A stretch of 64,000 nt of DNA from Undaria pinnatifida (lineage: Eukaryota; Sar; Phaeophyceae; Laminariales; Alariaceae): assembly GCA_012845835.1 (NCBI GenBank), contig JABAKD010000006.1:5758318-5822317 (forward strand). Reading direction: 5' to 3'. The notes under the pieces were generated by a model that saw only the letters and a list, made by a program, of their open reading frames with translations, did no database searches and was not told where the DNA came from. The position numbers and the translations under genes are program-made. Shown here in pieces: positions 21,351-30,244 of this stretch; position 1 is the first letter of the stretch, and the number at the start of each line of letters is the position of its first letter.

Positions 21351-24300
21351 GACGTCACAGGTTTGGGTTCATGCAACGTTGTGGCATGCAACGAGCTCGA
21401 GCCGGCGACTTCCGATGGCGGTGCTGGTGGATACTGAGGCGGTTGGAGGAAACTACGTGTCACGGCAGTTCATCGAACCCATTGAAGAACGTGATGGTTG
21501 CGGAACGTCGCTGATAAATCCAACGGGAGACGGCCTACTCCGCACAGCAAACCCAAAGAACAGCGCCGTACCCCCGATGGAAGTGGTAGACTCGTGCTTG
21601 CTACCACTAGTCTTTGCACCGGTCGACCAAATCTTCCGCGTGAAGTTCAGGGTGGTGAAAGGACTTCCGCATGCGATGGTGCTTGGAGCCGCGTCCATGA
21701 AGGACAATCGAAGCATCCTCAGCTTCGATGGGGAGGAGGGTTTCCGGCCGACACCATCCTCAGCGTGGGTACCATTCGCCTCGAAGGAGGTCGGAGAGGC
21801 CGCGGCAGGGGCGATGTGTGCCGAATGGGAACACTATTGCGCGGTGAAACCGTCAACGGACGAGCAAGAACCGGACGAATTGGCGGGACCGAAGATCCCG
21901 GCGGGGATTATGGAGTTAGGAAACTCTGTTTGGGAGGACGAAGGCACTCTGCACTGGAAACTACGCATTGCGAAAAACGTAGAGGTTCCAGGTGGTACCA
22001 GTATCCAGGTAGACGCTTTTGTCAAAGGCCCTCAGCCTCAAGTGCAGCAGCTCGTAGTGGTAGAGCCTACTAACCGCTATGATCTTAAACTAGGAGTGGA
22101 TCTAGGAGTGCCAAGGGGGGCACAGTGGTGGTTTCCAGGTATACCACTTCAATGTAAGTTGTCGAATGTTGCCCAGGATAATGTGAAGATCCAGGGGGGG
22201 CTGGTGATTGCGACGGTTTACGCTGTTAACAATTACGATCGGGAACGCATGAAGTCACTCATGAACCCGGTATCGGAGAAACCGACCAGCCCCAAACAGG
22301 ACGAGGGGATCAAAAAGAAAGACAAGAGGAGACCACCGGAGCAATGCAACAAAGGGGGTGAAATCGCAGAGATTCCGAACGAAGCCCCCAAGGTGGAGTA
22401 CATCGATGTGTTCGCGGTCAACCCCAAGAGCGTACCAGCGTGCAAAGGAGTGCCCATGCGACTGGAGCTCAAAGATCCCAACGTCAAGCCATACGTGGCG
22501 CCCATTCGACACTACAGCCCGGAACAGCGCGAAATGATTCAAACGGAGGTGGTGAAACTCCTGAGGAATGGATCCATTCGGGAATCAACTTCCGAGTGGG
22601 CCGCCAATTTTTCGACGGTTCGCAAGAAAGATGGGACAGTGCGGGTTGTACAGGATTTTCGAGGTATCAATGCGCTTCTCAAATCACAGAGTGGTGGACT
22701 CGGGGACTTGCAGCATATTATGGATGAGATGGAAGGGTCGAAGTATTTCTCTAGCATCGATTTAGCTTCAGGATTCTTACAGCTCGAGATCCATGAGGAT
22801 GATCGACACCTGACAGCATTTCGAGACGCTGACGGAAAGCTGTACGAATACGTTCGCTGCGGCTTCGGGTTGAAGACAGTGCCTTCGGCGTTTGCCAACT
22901 ACGTTGGAGGGCGACTGTTAACCGTCAAGGATAGGGGAATCAAGAACTGGTTGGACGACATCGCCATCCCGTCGAAAACCCTTGAAGGTCAGTGGGTACT
23001 GCTGCGAGAAACGTTAGAGTGTCTGAGGCAAGGACGTTTAACCGTAAATCTTCAGAAATCGCATTTCTGTCAGTCGGTCATGGAGTTCGTCGGCATGATC
23101 GTGGATAGACTTGGTACCAGGCCAGCCCCGAGCAAGATCGATGCTATCACGCAGCTGTCCAGGCCGAACACGGTGGAGGAAGTGCGAGTGTTGCTGGGCA
23201 TGACAGGATACTTACGACAGTTCGTACCCCAGTATAGCACGGTGGTGGCACCCATTTCCGACTTGCTGAGAGATCCAAGGTTCAGAACCAAGAGAGCGAA
23301 GAAAGAGAAAGTCCCATGGAGAGAAGAACAGAACAAAGCTTTTGATGCGCTTATCGAAGCTTTGACGTCACCTCCAATCCTAGCCCTGCCGGTGTGGACA
23401 GAACCGTTCTCGCTGTCCACCGATGCCAGTGAGATAGGAGCAGGAGCGGTGCTAACACAATGCATTGAAGGAGTGGAAAAGGTGATCACGTATGGCAGCA
23501 AAAGGTGGTCGAGAGGAGACTCCAAAAGGTCAGCAACGGACCGTGAATGCATGGCGGTCATGTGGGCAGTAAACAAATTCCAACCCTATCTTTGGGGACG
23601 GCCGTTCACGCTCATCACGGACTGTTCGGCGTTGACTTGGCTCTTCAAAAGCCAATCTCTCACACCGAAATACCACCGCTGGGCTCTGAGGTTGATGGAG
23701 CACGACATAACCTTGAAGTGGAGGCCGGGGACACAACATCAGCTCCCAGACGCCATGTCGCGGTTACCGAACAAGAGCATCGTGATCGAAAATTTCGACG
23801 ACTCTTTTCCAGGAGACGAGTCGTTGCCAAACGTTTACAAAGGGCCACAGGGGCCAGTGCTCGACGGCGTACACCTCGAAACCTTAGGAGTAGAAGATGT
23901 GGACGGATCTAGTACTCAAAGTCTTACAGTACTTGCAGCCGTCGCACTCACACCCACAGACCCATCAGAGGCAGATACTCAACAGGCCAAGCTTGTCATT
24001 GCACCGGAGCTTCCAGTGGTGGTCATGCTCGACTGTGGGGGGGGAGGCAGCATCCTTGCATCAGAAGGCTTGCTGACGGTCAGGGGAGCAGTAGACCAGG
24101 ACTGGAGAGCACTGGAATGCATCAGAGCAAACGGACTGGACAAAGGTGCGAAGCTTCTTAGGGTGACAACAGAGTCGCCGGAATGCCTAACCATGTTGAG
24201 AGAGGTGAAACCAGACGTAGTGGTCGGTGACGCCTGCAGGAGGTTTGAAGGGATACGAGAGAAGGAGGGAATATCCGGAGCGAGTAGCCTAACCCAAGCT

Positions 24301-24432
24301 GCCATCGCTTCAGACGCACGATTTTTCATACTCGAATGTTTGGGCAACCTTCTGCGAACGACGGTATGGAACGAGGAGATTCTCCCCGCTTTGGAACGAG
24401 AGTCATACATCGTGGACAAAAAGAAATACTAG
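21346..24432 (+). CDS. pol: Pol: protease, reverse transcriptase, RNase H and N-terminal half of a DNA-methyltransferase-like domain
   Basis: The frame is open from 21346 to TAG at 24430. There is no clear ATG, and it overlaps the Gag-like frame end (TAA 21348-21350), as expected if made by frameshifting. The protease region has VLVDTEAVGGNYVS (21421-21462), where retropepsins have DTG or DSG, and a later HAMVLGAASM. RT shows FSSIDLASGFLQLEI, FGLKTVPSAF and NWLDD with catalytic GAC GAC at 22954-22959; Trp takes the place of the usual Tyr. RNase H has STDASEIGAG near 23419, then TDRECMAV, TDCSALTWL and PDAMSRLP. From about 24010 a further domain begins: VVMLDCGGGGS, GAVDQDWRALECIRANG, VVVGDACRRF and FFILECLGNLL. 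These fall in the order of C5-methyltransferase motifs I, II, IV and VI. The stop follows an A5 run. Confidence 0.9.
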   Translation, partial: TKTSQVWVHATLWHATSSSRRLPMAVLVDTEAVGGNYVSRQFIEPIEERDGCGTSLINPTGDGLLRTANPKNSAVPPMEVVDSCLLPLVFAPVDQIFRVKFRVVKGLPHAMVLGAASMKDNRSILSFDGEEGFRPTPSSAWVPFASKEVGEAAAGAMCAEWEHYCAVKPSTDEQEPDELAGPKIPAGIMELGNSVWEDEGTLHWKLRIAKNVEVPGGTSIQVDAFVKGPQPQVQQLVVVEPTNRYDLKLGVDLGVPRGAQWWFPGIPLQCKLSNVAQDNVKIQGGLVIATVYAVNNYDRERMKSLMNPVSEKPTSPKQDEGIKKKDKRRPPEQCNKGGEIAEIPNEAPKVEYIDVFAVNPKSVPACKGVPMRLELKDPNVKPYVAPIRHYSPEQREMIQTEVVKLLRNGSIRESTSEWAANFSTVRKKDGTVRVVQDFRGINALLKSQSGGLGDLQHIMDEMEGSKYFSSIDLASGFLQLEIHEDDRHLTAFRDADGKLYEYVRCGFGLKTVPSAFANYVGGRLLTVKDRGIKNWLDDIAIPSKTLEGQWVLLRETLECLRQGRLTVNLQKSHFCQSVMEFVGMIVDRLGTRPAPSKIDAITQLSRPNTVEEVRVLLGMTGYLRQFVPQYSTVVAPISDLLRDPRFRTKRAKKEKVPWREEQNKAFDALIEALTSPPILALPVWTEPFSLSTDASEIGAGAVLTQCIEGVEKVITYGSKRWSRGDSKRSATDRECMAVMWAVNKFQPYLWGRPFTLITDCSALTWLFKSQSLTPKYHRWALRLMEHDITLKWRPGTQHQLPDAMSRLPNKSIVIENFDDSFPGDESLPNVYKGPQGPVLDGVHLETLGVEDVDGSSTQSLTVLAAVALTPTDPSEADTQQAKLVIAPELPVVVMLDCGGGGSILASEGLLTVRGAVDQDWRALECIRANGLDKGAKLLRVTTESPECLTMLREVKPDVVVGDACRRFEGIREKEGISGASSLTQAAIASDARFFILECLGNLLRTTVWNEEILPALERESYIVDKKKY

Positions 24433-24900
24433 CGAGCCAAGTAGGGATTCCATGGAGGAGGAAACGGACATTCGTGGTAGGAATCAAGGGAGGCCTTGCC
24501 ACAAAAAGGAAGTTAGCCGTTTGGAAGCGGAGGTTGGAGAAGGTAAAGCAACCAGTTCAGGAATTAGGGGAATTGCTGGGACGAAGAGGCGCATACTTCT
24601 TGAAAAGAGGTAACGGAGAGCGAGCGATTTACTCGTTCAACGAACCCATCATCTCTTTGAACCGTGCTCACATCATGGGGGAAAGCCAACCGAAGGGTAT
24701 ATCGCACACCCAGCGGATGCGGCACGCCTTGAAGAAGCCGAAGAGTTGCACTTCAACGACTACGCCAAAATCACCACAGGGCAAGAGCACTACGTGATCC
24801 CGCAAACGGTTAGCCAAAGCGCAGCGGCAAACGTCATCGCATATTTCACGTCTCCTCCAATGCTGCGAGCAGTATTAGTTGAACTAGCTGTTCAAGGCTT
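24010..24900 (+). other. C5-cytosine DNA methyltransferase-like domain spread over three frames
   Basis: Motif I-like DCGGGGS is at 24031. Motif IV-like VVVGDACRRF follows, with its Cys codon at 24235-24237; known enzymes have Pro-Cys, here Ala-Cys. Motif VI-like LECLGNLL (Glu codon 24334-24336) stands in place of ENV. These lie in the pol frame. After the A5 run at 24421-24425 the match continues one frame back with VGIPWRRKRTFVVGI (about 24441-24485), like motif VIII (GVPQxRxR). After a G5 run near 24676-24680 it continues another frame back with EELHFNDYAKI and VSQSAAANVI (about 24735-24850), resembling motifs IX/X. Motif order and spacing fit PF00145-type enzymes. Several invariant residues differ, so activity is doubtful. 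Plant- or fungal-type origin cannot be decided. Confidence 0.6.
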
Positions 24901-25414
24901 ACTGGGAAAACCGGTACCAGAGGTGGCGGAACTAGAAGGGTTGGCCTGCATGGTGTTTGAAGATTACCTCGCAGCATCGAAAGCCTTTGAGGTGACAAGA
25001 GCGGTCACGAGATCGCAGGCAAAGGCCACTTCCCAGGAGCCGGAGGTTGTCTGGGAGGCAGAACCGCCGTTACCTGAGGAGGAGGAGATGGAGAATGCAA
25101 AGGCGCAGACGGTCACTACTACTGAACTACCAGTGGAAGTTGATCGCCCACGCAAACGCAGGGGTCAGAGAGAGCCCATCCCGAGACCGAAACGGCAACG
25201 TGATCCGTTGGAAGAATCACCAAAGGACACCAGCAGCCGTTCAAGCGGATCAGGGAAAGAGGCCAAGGGATCCCAGCGGTCAGAGCCATCCATGTTGGAA
25301 AGGGTGACAGCTATTCTCCAGGATTTGCCACAACTGACGCAGAGGCAGTGCGAAGATATGGTACTTGGCAAGATTCGGAAAGAACTCCAGGAAGCGGGAA
25401 ACCGAGGATCATGA
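24662..25414 (+). CDS. Pol continuation: end of methyltransferase-like domain and charged linker
   Basis: The frame is open from before 24662 to TGA at 25412-25414. The first ~65 residues look like the C-terminal part of the methyltransferase-like domain. The next part contains TRAVTRSQAKATSQ, the kind of linker often found between RNase H and integrase in gypsy polyproteins. It is followed by an acidic stretch, a Lys/Arg-rich stretch (RPRKRRGQREPIPRPKRQR, a possible nuclear localisation signal) and a helical tail. The integrase frame continues in the same frame after a single TGA, so the two were probably one reading frame. The stop could be a CGA to TGA change at a CpG. Confidence 0.6.
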   Translation, partial: PCSHHGGKPTEGYIAHPADAARLEEAEELHFNDYAKITTGQEHYVIPQTVSQSAAANVIAYFTSPPMLRAVLVELAVQGLLGKPVPEVAELEGLACMVFEDYLAASKAFEVTRAVTRSQAKATSQEPEVVWEAEPPLPEEEEMENAKAQTVTTTELPVEVDRPRKRRGQREPIPRPKRQRDPLEESPKDTSSRSSGSGKEAKGSQRSEPSMLERVTAILQDLPQLTQRQCEDMVLGKIRKELQEAGNRGS

Positions 25415-27139
25415 GGTGGCGAATATGTGATGGATGATAACGGCCTCTTGTGGATGGCACCTCGGGGAAAGATCCCACGACTTGCAGTTCCCCGATCTCT
25501 CGTTCCAGGGATTATGGCGCTGGCGCACAGCACCTATGGGCATCCGGGGACGGCACGAACTACAGCCTTGATTAGTCATCGGTACTGCTGGCCCACCCTC
25601 ATTAAGGACGTTAGAGACTACGTCCTCTCGTGTGGGTGCAGACGACGCAAGCGGTCAGCGAGTCAACGGGTTGCCATGCTACCGTCGAGGTTTCTACGAC
25701 CCGGAGAAGTACTCGAAGTCGACATCCAGGACATGGGGGTGAAGTCGGATGCAGGCAACAAAGTTCTACTGGTAGCAGTTGACAAAGCCAGCAAGTTCTT
25801 GTTCGCCTTTCCACTCCCTACGAAAGAAGCAATCGGAGTAGCGAGGAAACTGCTCGAAGTGATGCTTGCTTTTGGGCTACCGCTGTATGTTCGCAGTGAT
25901 CCGGGATCCGAGTTCACGGCAGAGGTGATGCAACACTTATGTAAGTGGTTGAACGTGACCATCGCCTATGGGCCTGCCGATCATACACGTGCACAGGGGA
26001 CGGTGGAGAGATTGGGGGGGTGGCTACACGAAGCACTAGGAGAACTGTGCAAGACCTGGCCTCGCAGATGGGACGAATACGTACAACCGGCACTGTGGAT
26101 CCATCGTACCACGCCGGACCTGCGCCTGCCGGGGAAGCCAACTCCCTTCCGTCTGTTCTTCGGTCGTGATACACGCACGCAACTTGATGCTACGCACCCT
26201 GAGATAGATGGTGGTGATTTCAGAGGCGGGATGCACAGTTACGTGGCCGACAAACGTCAAGCGTACAAGGAGGTACGGGATGTACGGATGGCTCTATCGA
26301 AAAGACATGAAGACAGGCAGAAAAATCGTGAAAGTCGGAATGCTGAAATCGGTCGGACCTCGGTAGGCACCCGTGTTGTTGTCGGAGATAAGGTGCTGGT
26401 GAAGGAGGCGGAGTCTGTGATGGTAAGGGAAGGGATACATCATAAACTAGCCCACGAGCACTGGACCGGACCTTGGGAGGTGACTGAAGTTGTCTTACCA
26501 GGACTCAGCTACATCGTCACGATGAATGGGCGAGGGATTCGCCGACGACGGGCGTCAGCATCGAATATCAAGATGTTCCACTTACGTCCGGACGACCTCC
26601 GTCACGACTTCGAAAACGAATTTGCTCACCTGGCATGGGGAGTTGACTTCGGACTGGCGGAGCCGTCGACTGTAGCGTCGCCTATGTATACCCTAATAGA
26701 CAGAAAGGCTGTGATGGGTCAAGGCAACGCTTGGAAGTGGCGATACAAGGGACGATTCGTGGATGGCACAGAGTCGCAGTGGCTGTCCGAAGAGGAGGCA
26801 CGAGACAGCTTCACCCCTTTACAGCTGGACGTTTTCCATGCGCTGTGGGAAACGTATCACGGAGCGGAGTGCCGGGCAAGACCAACTTCGACGCTAACGC
26901 GGAAGGAAAGAGATGGGATCGACCGCGAACAAGCGTTGAAACAACACCCCGTGGGGACCGTAATCTGGAGGGAATTCGCGGACGCTGAAGGAAACAAGAA
27001 GCGTCACCTTTCAAAAGTCTTCGACTACAAGTCACCGTACTGGCGGGTTCGGTACGCAGACGGAGATTGGGAGGAGCTCAACGAACGTGAAATCCTGAAA
27101 GGTAGGAGGACCGGAAATTCGCAATCCGGTTCCCCGTAA
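25415..27139 (+). CDS. int: Integrase with GPY/F, chromodomain-like and Tudor-like C-terminal modules
   Basis: The first ATG after the TGA is at 25430; the frame itself continues from upstream. Numbering here starts at GTG 25427. The zinc-binding N-terminus has H34, H39, C69 and C71; the last pair is C-x-C, one residue short of the usual C-x2-C. The catalytic triad is D99 (EVDIQD), D158 (RSDPGSEF) and E194 (GTVERLGG), with exactly 35 residues between D158 and E194, as in DD35E integrases. A GPY/F module is visible as HWTGPWEVTEVV (about 345-357). Residues about 430-475 (WKWRYKGRFVDGTESQWLSE) resemble a chromodomain. Residues about 508-558 (GTVIWREF, then YWRVRYADGDWEELNEREI) resemble the Tudor-like fold with a YxVxYxDGDxEEL signature. 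Such tails can steer integration towards particular chromatin. The frame looks intact to TAA at 27137. Confidence 0.9.
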   Translation, partial: GGEYVMDDNGLLWMAPRGKIPRLAVPRSLVPGIMALAHSTYGHPGTARTTALISHRYCWPTLIKDVRDYVLSCGCRRRKRSASQRVAMLPSRFLRPGEVLEVDIQDMGVKSDAGNKVLLVAVDKASKFLFAFPLPTKEAIGVARKLLEVMLAFGLPLYVRSDPGSEFTAEVMQHLCKWLNVTIAYGPADHTRAQGTVERLGGWLHEALGELCKTWPRRWDEYVQPALWIHRTTPDLRLPGKPTPFRLFFGRDTRTQLDATHPEIDGGDFRGGMHSYVADKRQAYKEVRDVRMALSKRHEDRQKNRESRNAEIGRTSVGTRVVVGDKVLVKEAESVMVREGIHHKLAHEHWTGPWEVTEVVLPGLSYIVTMNGRGIRRRRASASNIKMFHLRPDDLRHDFENEFAHLAWGVDFGLAEPSTVASPMYTLIDRKAVMGQGNAWKWRYKGRFVDGTESQWLSEEEARDSFTPLQLDVFHALWETYHGAECRARPTSTLTRKERDGIDREQALKQHPVGTVIWREFADAEGNKKRHLSKVFDYKSPYWRVRYADGDWEELNEREILKGRRTGNSQSGSP

Positions 27140-27511
27140 ACGTGGAACGTGAAGTGGAGACGGATGGAGAAAGGGAGAAGACGCTGGCCAAAGATCGACC
27201 AGCGAGGAGGATCAAGGCCTCGGCCTACCCGAGTTAATGGGAAAAGCCGGGAAGTGGTGGATAAGAGGCTTTCAGCTGGTGCGCTTGATGAGAAATACTA
27301 GCAAGTCCAGCAGTACCGATCTGGGACCTAATGCGAAAAATGCGCGAGGCCCAGGGTCCCTACCCCCTGAGAGACGCCTATCCATGAAAATGTTAGACGC
27401 CACTCATTCGAGCCTTAGGGTAATCGAAACACGATTAAGTGTGGGAAAAGGCCCTCACTCTTACTCCAGTGTATCCGCAGCCCGGTTAGCACGGTCTTCC
27501 TGAGCCGTGCT
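27140..27511 (+). other. 3' non-coding region of the LTR element
   Basis: The stretch lies between the integrase stop and the polypurine tract. No further open frame with coding character is visible, so no envelope-like gene is carried. Confidence 0.7.
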
Positions 27512-27518
27512 GGGGGGG
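27512..27518 (+). other. Polypurine tract
   Basis: G7 lies directly before the 3' LTR, where the plus-strand primer is made. It is short and purely G. Confidence 0.6.
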
Positions 27519-27959
27519 TGTTGCGGCGGATTGACATGACGTCACATGAAATCCCGTGGCGGAATGCTTCCTAGGTCTGTATAACGCCGATCAGTCTAGA
27601 AAGCGTGCTGCTCACGGCCTCAGTCCAAAAACACACAAAACCAAACGAGGGAAAAAGGAACCTGAACTTGATCTGACACGAGTGTGAGTGACTGCGAACC
27701 GAGCTTGAGTACAGCTATCGTTACCGTGAGGCATTGTTGGAGGTTTCATCCGGAGATCTGTTATATTGTACGAGCGCTTGGAAGAGGACCGCGTCGTACG
27801 AGACTGGTGTTTGCAGGCAGCTGTTGCAACAAGCAGACGGGAGGGATCAGCCTGAAGGTAGACACGGAGGAAACGAACTAGAAGCGGTGAGAGAGTTGGG
27901 ACAAGGGATTGGAGACTTGGGTACGTGTGACTTAAATAGCTCTTTATCCGTTCGTTACA
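27519..27959 (+). repeat. 3' LTR
   Basis: It has the same length (441 bp) as 17234-17674 and one mismatch to it (G at 27839). The CTAG target duplication follows at 27960-27963. Confidence 0.97.
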
Positions 27960-28182
27960 CTAGCGCAACGCCGCCCTGACTTCTTCGCCTTGTTGCGTTT
28001 CCCCACCATGCAATTTATACCTTCTATGAGCCCAACAATGCCGTCATCTTTAGTTAGTTCATAGGGTCTGCTAGTTTTTTCCCTTTTTCATTTTGCTTGC
28101 TTCCCGTTCTTGTCGTGTGTTTTCTTGATTTATTTGAGTTATATTTCCTTTCCTTCCTCACTTACTGTTCTTTTTTTTTTTT

Positions 28183-28593
28183 TCCTTCCTTTTCTCTTCT
28201 CTTCGTTTCTGTTCTTTGTTTATTTTTTTCCTGTTGCCTTGAGTCGACGTGCGTATGCGAAGTGATAGGTACTACGTGTGATATATACGTGGTGGTCTTT
28301 CCTGTGGGTGCCAAGCGGTTGTATAGTCGGGGTGTTTTTTACGCGAGTAGTGAGACTTGTTAAACCGTATTGATCTGGCACATCAAAGGCTAACTCCCGA
28401 TTTCACCTTTATAGTCTATACTTCTGGCGGAGGCATGAATCGCGCCAGCTGTGATATATGCGTGTATCACCTTTGTTTTGTTTGTGTTTATTCTCTGGAG
28501 TATTCCTCCACTCCAGAGTGACTGGAGCCTGTCCTGTGACCACGGACTTGATTAGGCGAGTTAAAGTCAGAACAACAACAACAACAACAACAA
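28183..28593 (+). repeat. Dispersed repeat with (AAC)n tail, copy 2
   Basis: This is the partner of 16484-16886, with a longer tail (GAACAACAACAACAACAAC). Shared landmarks are GTGATAGGTACTACGTG, GGAGGCATGAATCGCG and GTGACCACGGACTTGATTA. Confidence 0.65.
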
Positions 28594-28859
28594 GCATCAG
28601 GACTGGTTGTATGTTTTCGCTTATTGTGTCATTTGCAGCTATAAATACGTGCCCCAGCGGACTTATAGTATGAGCCACCGAACCATTGAGATCCCGAGGA
28701 GGTGACTCGAATATCACAGGGGGGCACCAAGTCTTCGTACGGCAGAATCATCCCACGATCATAGTAGTAGGGTTGCACTTTTGGCGCCAAAAATCCCCCG
28801 GCCAATTGAGCTCCTCGCGGGAGGAAGTACCGGTGAGTAGGCAAGTAATTTCACGAGTG

Positions 28860-29080
28860 CATATTGTTTTAGGGCTAACGCGTAGAAGCTTGGTCGGGAT
28901 GTGCGAACGAATGCCTTCGAAGTCATGTAGTATCAGGTGAGATATTGAGTTCCTCATGTGAGGAGCTCACGGACGTTCTGCTGCACGCCAACTGCAGGAT
29001 AGCTCAGCAGGGTGGAATCGATTTTTGGCTTTTTTCTATCGATTGGCCCGGGGTCATTCGCACGCACGTGTGACCCCGCT
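28860..29080 (+). repeat. Dispersed repeat families C and D pieces
   Basis: One piece with GAAGCTTGGTCGGGATG and GAATGCCTTCGAAGTCATGT recurs at 48040-48090 and, diverged, at 61380-61430 and 62220-62270. It is followed by GAGTTCCTCATGTGAGGAGCTC, a short hairpin also seen near 62290. A piece with GTCATTCGCACGCACGTGTGAC belongs to the short palindromic family seen at 43886, 44830, 46163, 49385 and 50125. Confidence 0.5.
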
Positions 29081-29695
29081 GATCCTCTACGGTATTACGT
29101 TTGTTCGTTCTCTTTTAATTTTTCGGTACTCGACAATCCACAACGCGGAACAGTTAACTGTAAGCTACGCTGGGCTTTAAAAGTCTCGTCTAGGCTCTTT
29201 TGTCCGTGGGGTAGAGAGTCACCCGTTCGTGCGGGTGGCTTCAATCTAGCAGTACAGTAGTGAAAAAATGGGTCTCACCCGACAAATATACTCACCCACA
29301 TAGGATATTATACGGAGTAAGTACCAACAACGCAGCTTGCAAAGATGAGTATTGACCTGAAATTCATCGAACTCACGGCTGACGTCTTTGATATATATTT
29401 TATAAAATATATCTACAGACGACGGCCTGGCCCAGAGCACGGGAGCGTGAATTGGCGAGATTCGATGCTAGTCGACGAGCATAATAAGCTGAAAGGTGGC
29501 AATGAATGCTGAATCTTGTGCGCGATAAACATGAGGCACGTACATGTATGTACCGAGATGCAGAAGGGGAAGACACCAGTAGTACCTACCTGTGATGACG
29601 GCTTTTTACTGTCCTGAAGGTCGGTGAGGGTACGATCTCTTACGAGTTGTGCGGGAGAGTACAAAAAGTGACTATTAAAGAGTATAGGGGATAAC

Positions 29696-29945
29696 AAAAA
29701 AATATATTCCAGCTGTGAGATCGAGAAAGATTTCGTCGAAACTCATATCTGCAAGCTGTGTGTGATACTCCGATCGCGCGTATTACGGGTTGTGTGTCCT
29801 CATTAAGGATATAGGTCGGCGACTCCCCTTGCAACTACCGTGTAGCTATCAGGGTCAACAGGGTATATTATATAATACCAGAGAACTCCAAGGAACATAC
29901 AACAACAAGGGCAACTATAAAACCCGTTTTTGAGGCGATATGCAT
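29696..29945 (+). repeat. Dispersed repeat family A, copy 4
   Basis: The core is intact. After GTAGCTATCAGGGTCAACAG the copy carries an unrelated ~60-bp piece before the ACTATAAAACCCGTTTTTGA end, so it was interrupted by an insertion. Confidence 0.7.
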
Positions 29946-30244
29946 AACACCATAGAACCCCGAGCGACACACAACAACAAGAGGGACCTCCCACCTGCGT
30001 GCTCACCGTAATACGAATACACGTACTTGGGCGTGAAATAAACAATCTCGCGTGGGTGTGGGAGGATACATATATTAGCTCGGCGGACGCAATTAAACAG
30101 CCAACAATTGCCAAATATACGCTGTTAGCTGGTACTTCGTATGATATTATTAGCTAGTGAGACATTGCAAGAAATTTTACTTAGGACCCTACCGACAGGA
30201 CGGGATTTGTCTCCCGCGGTACTTGTTTCTGGCGTGGAAGGTCA

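Larger units (their letters stand above)
17234..27959 (+). mobile_element. Ty3/gypsy LTR retrotransposon with methyltransferase-like and chromatin-reader domains
   Basis: The element is 10,726 bp. It has 441-bp direct LTRs starting TGTTGCGG and ending TTACA, flanked by CTAG on both sides (17230-17233 and 27960-27963). A primer-binding-site-like TGGGGCC follows the 5' LTR directly and a G7 tract precedes the 3' LTR. Domain order is Gag-like, protease, reverse transcriptase, RNase H, C5-methyltransferase-like, linker, integrase, GPY/F, chromodomain-like and Tudor-like. RT and RNase H preceding integrase is the Ty3/gypsy (Metaviridae) order. The LTRs differ at one of 441 positions, so insertion is recent, yet several frames are broken. 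A ~2.9-kb leader without a convincing capsid gene separates the LTR from the first coding segment. This copy is probably non-autonomous. Confidence 0.95.
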
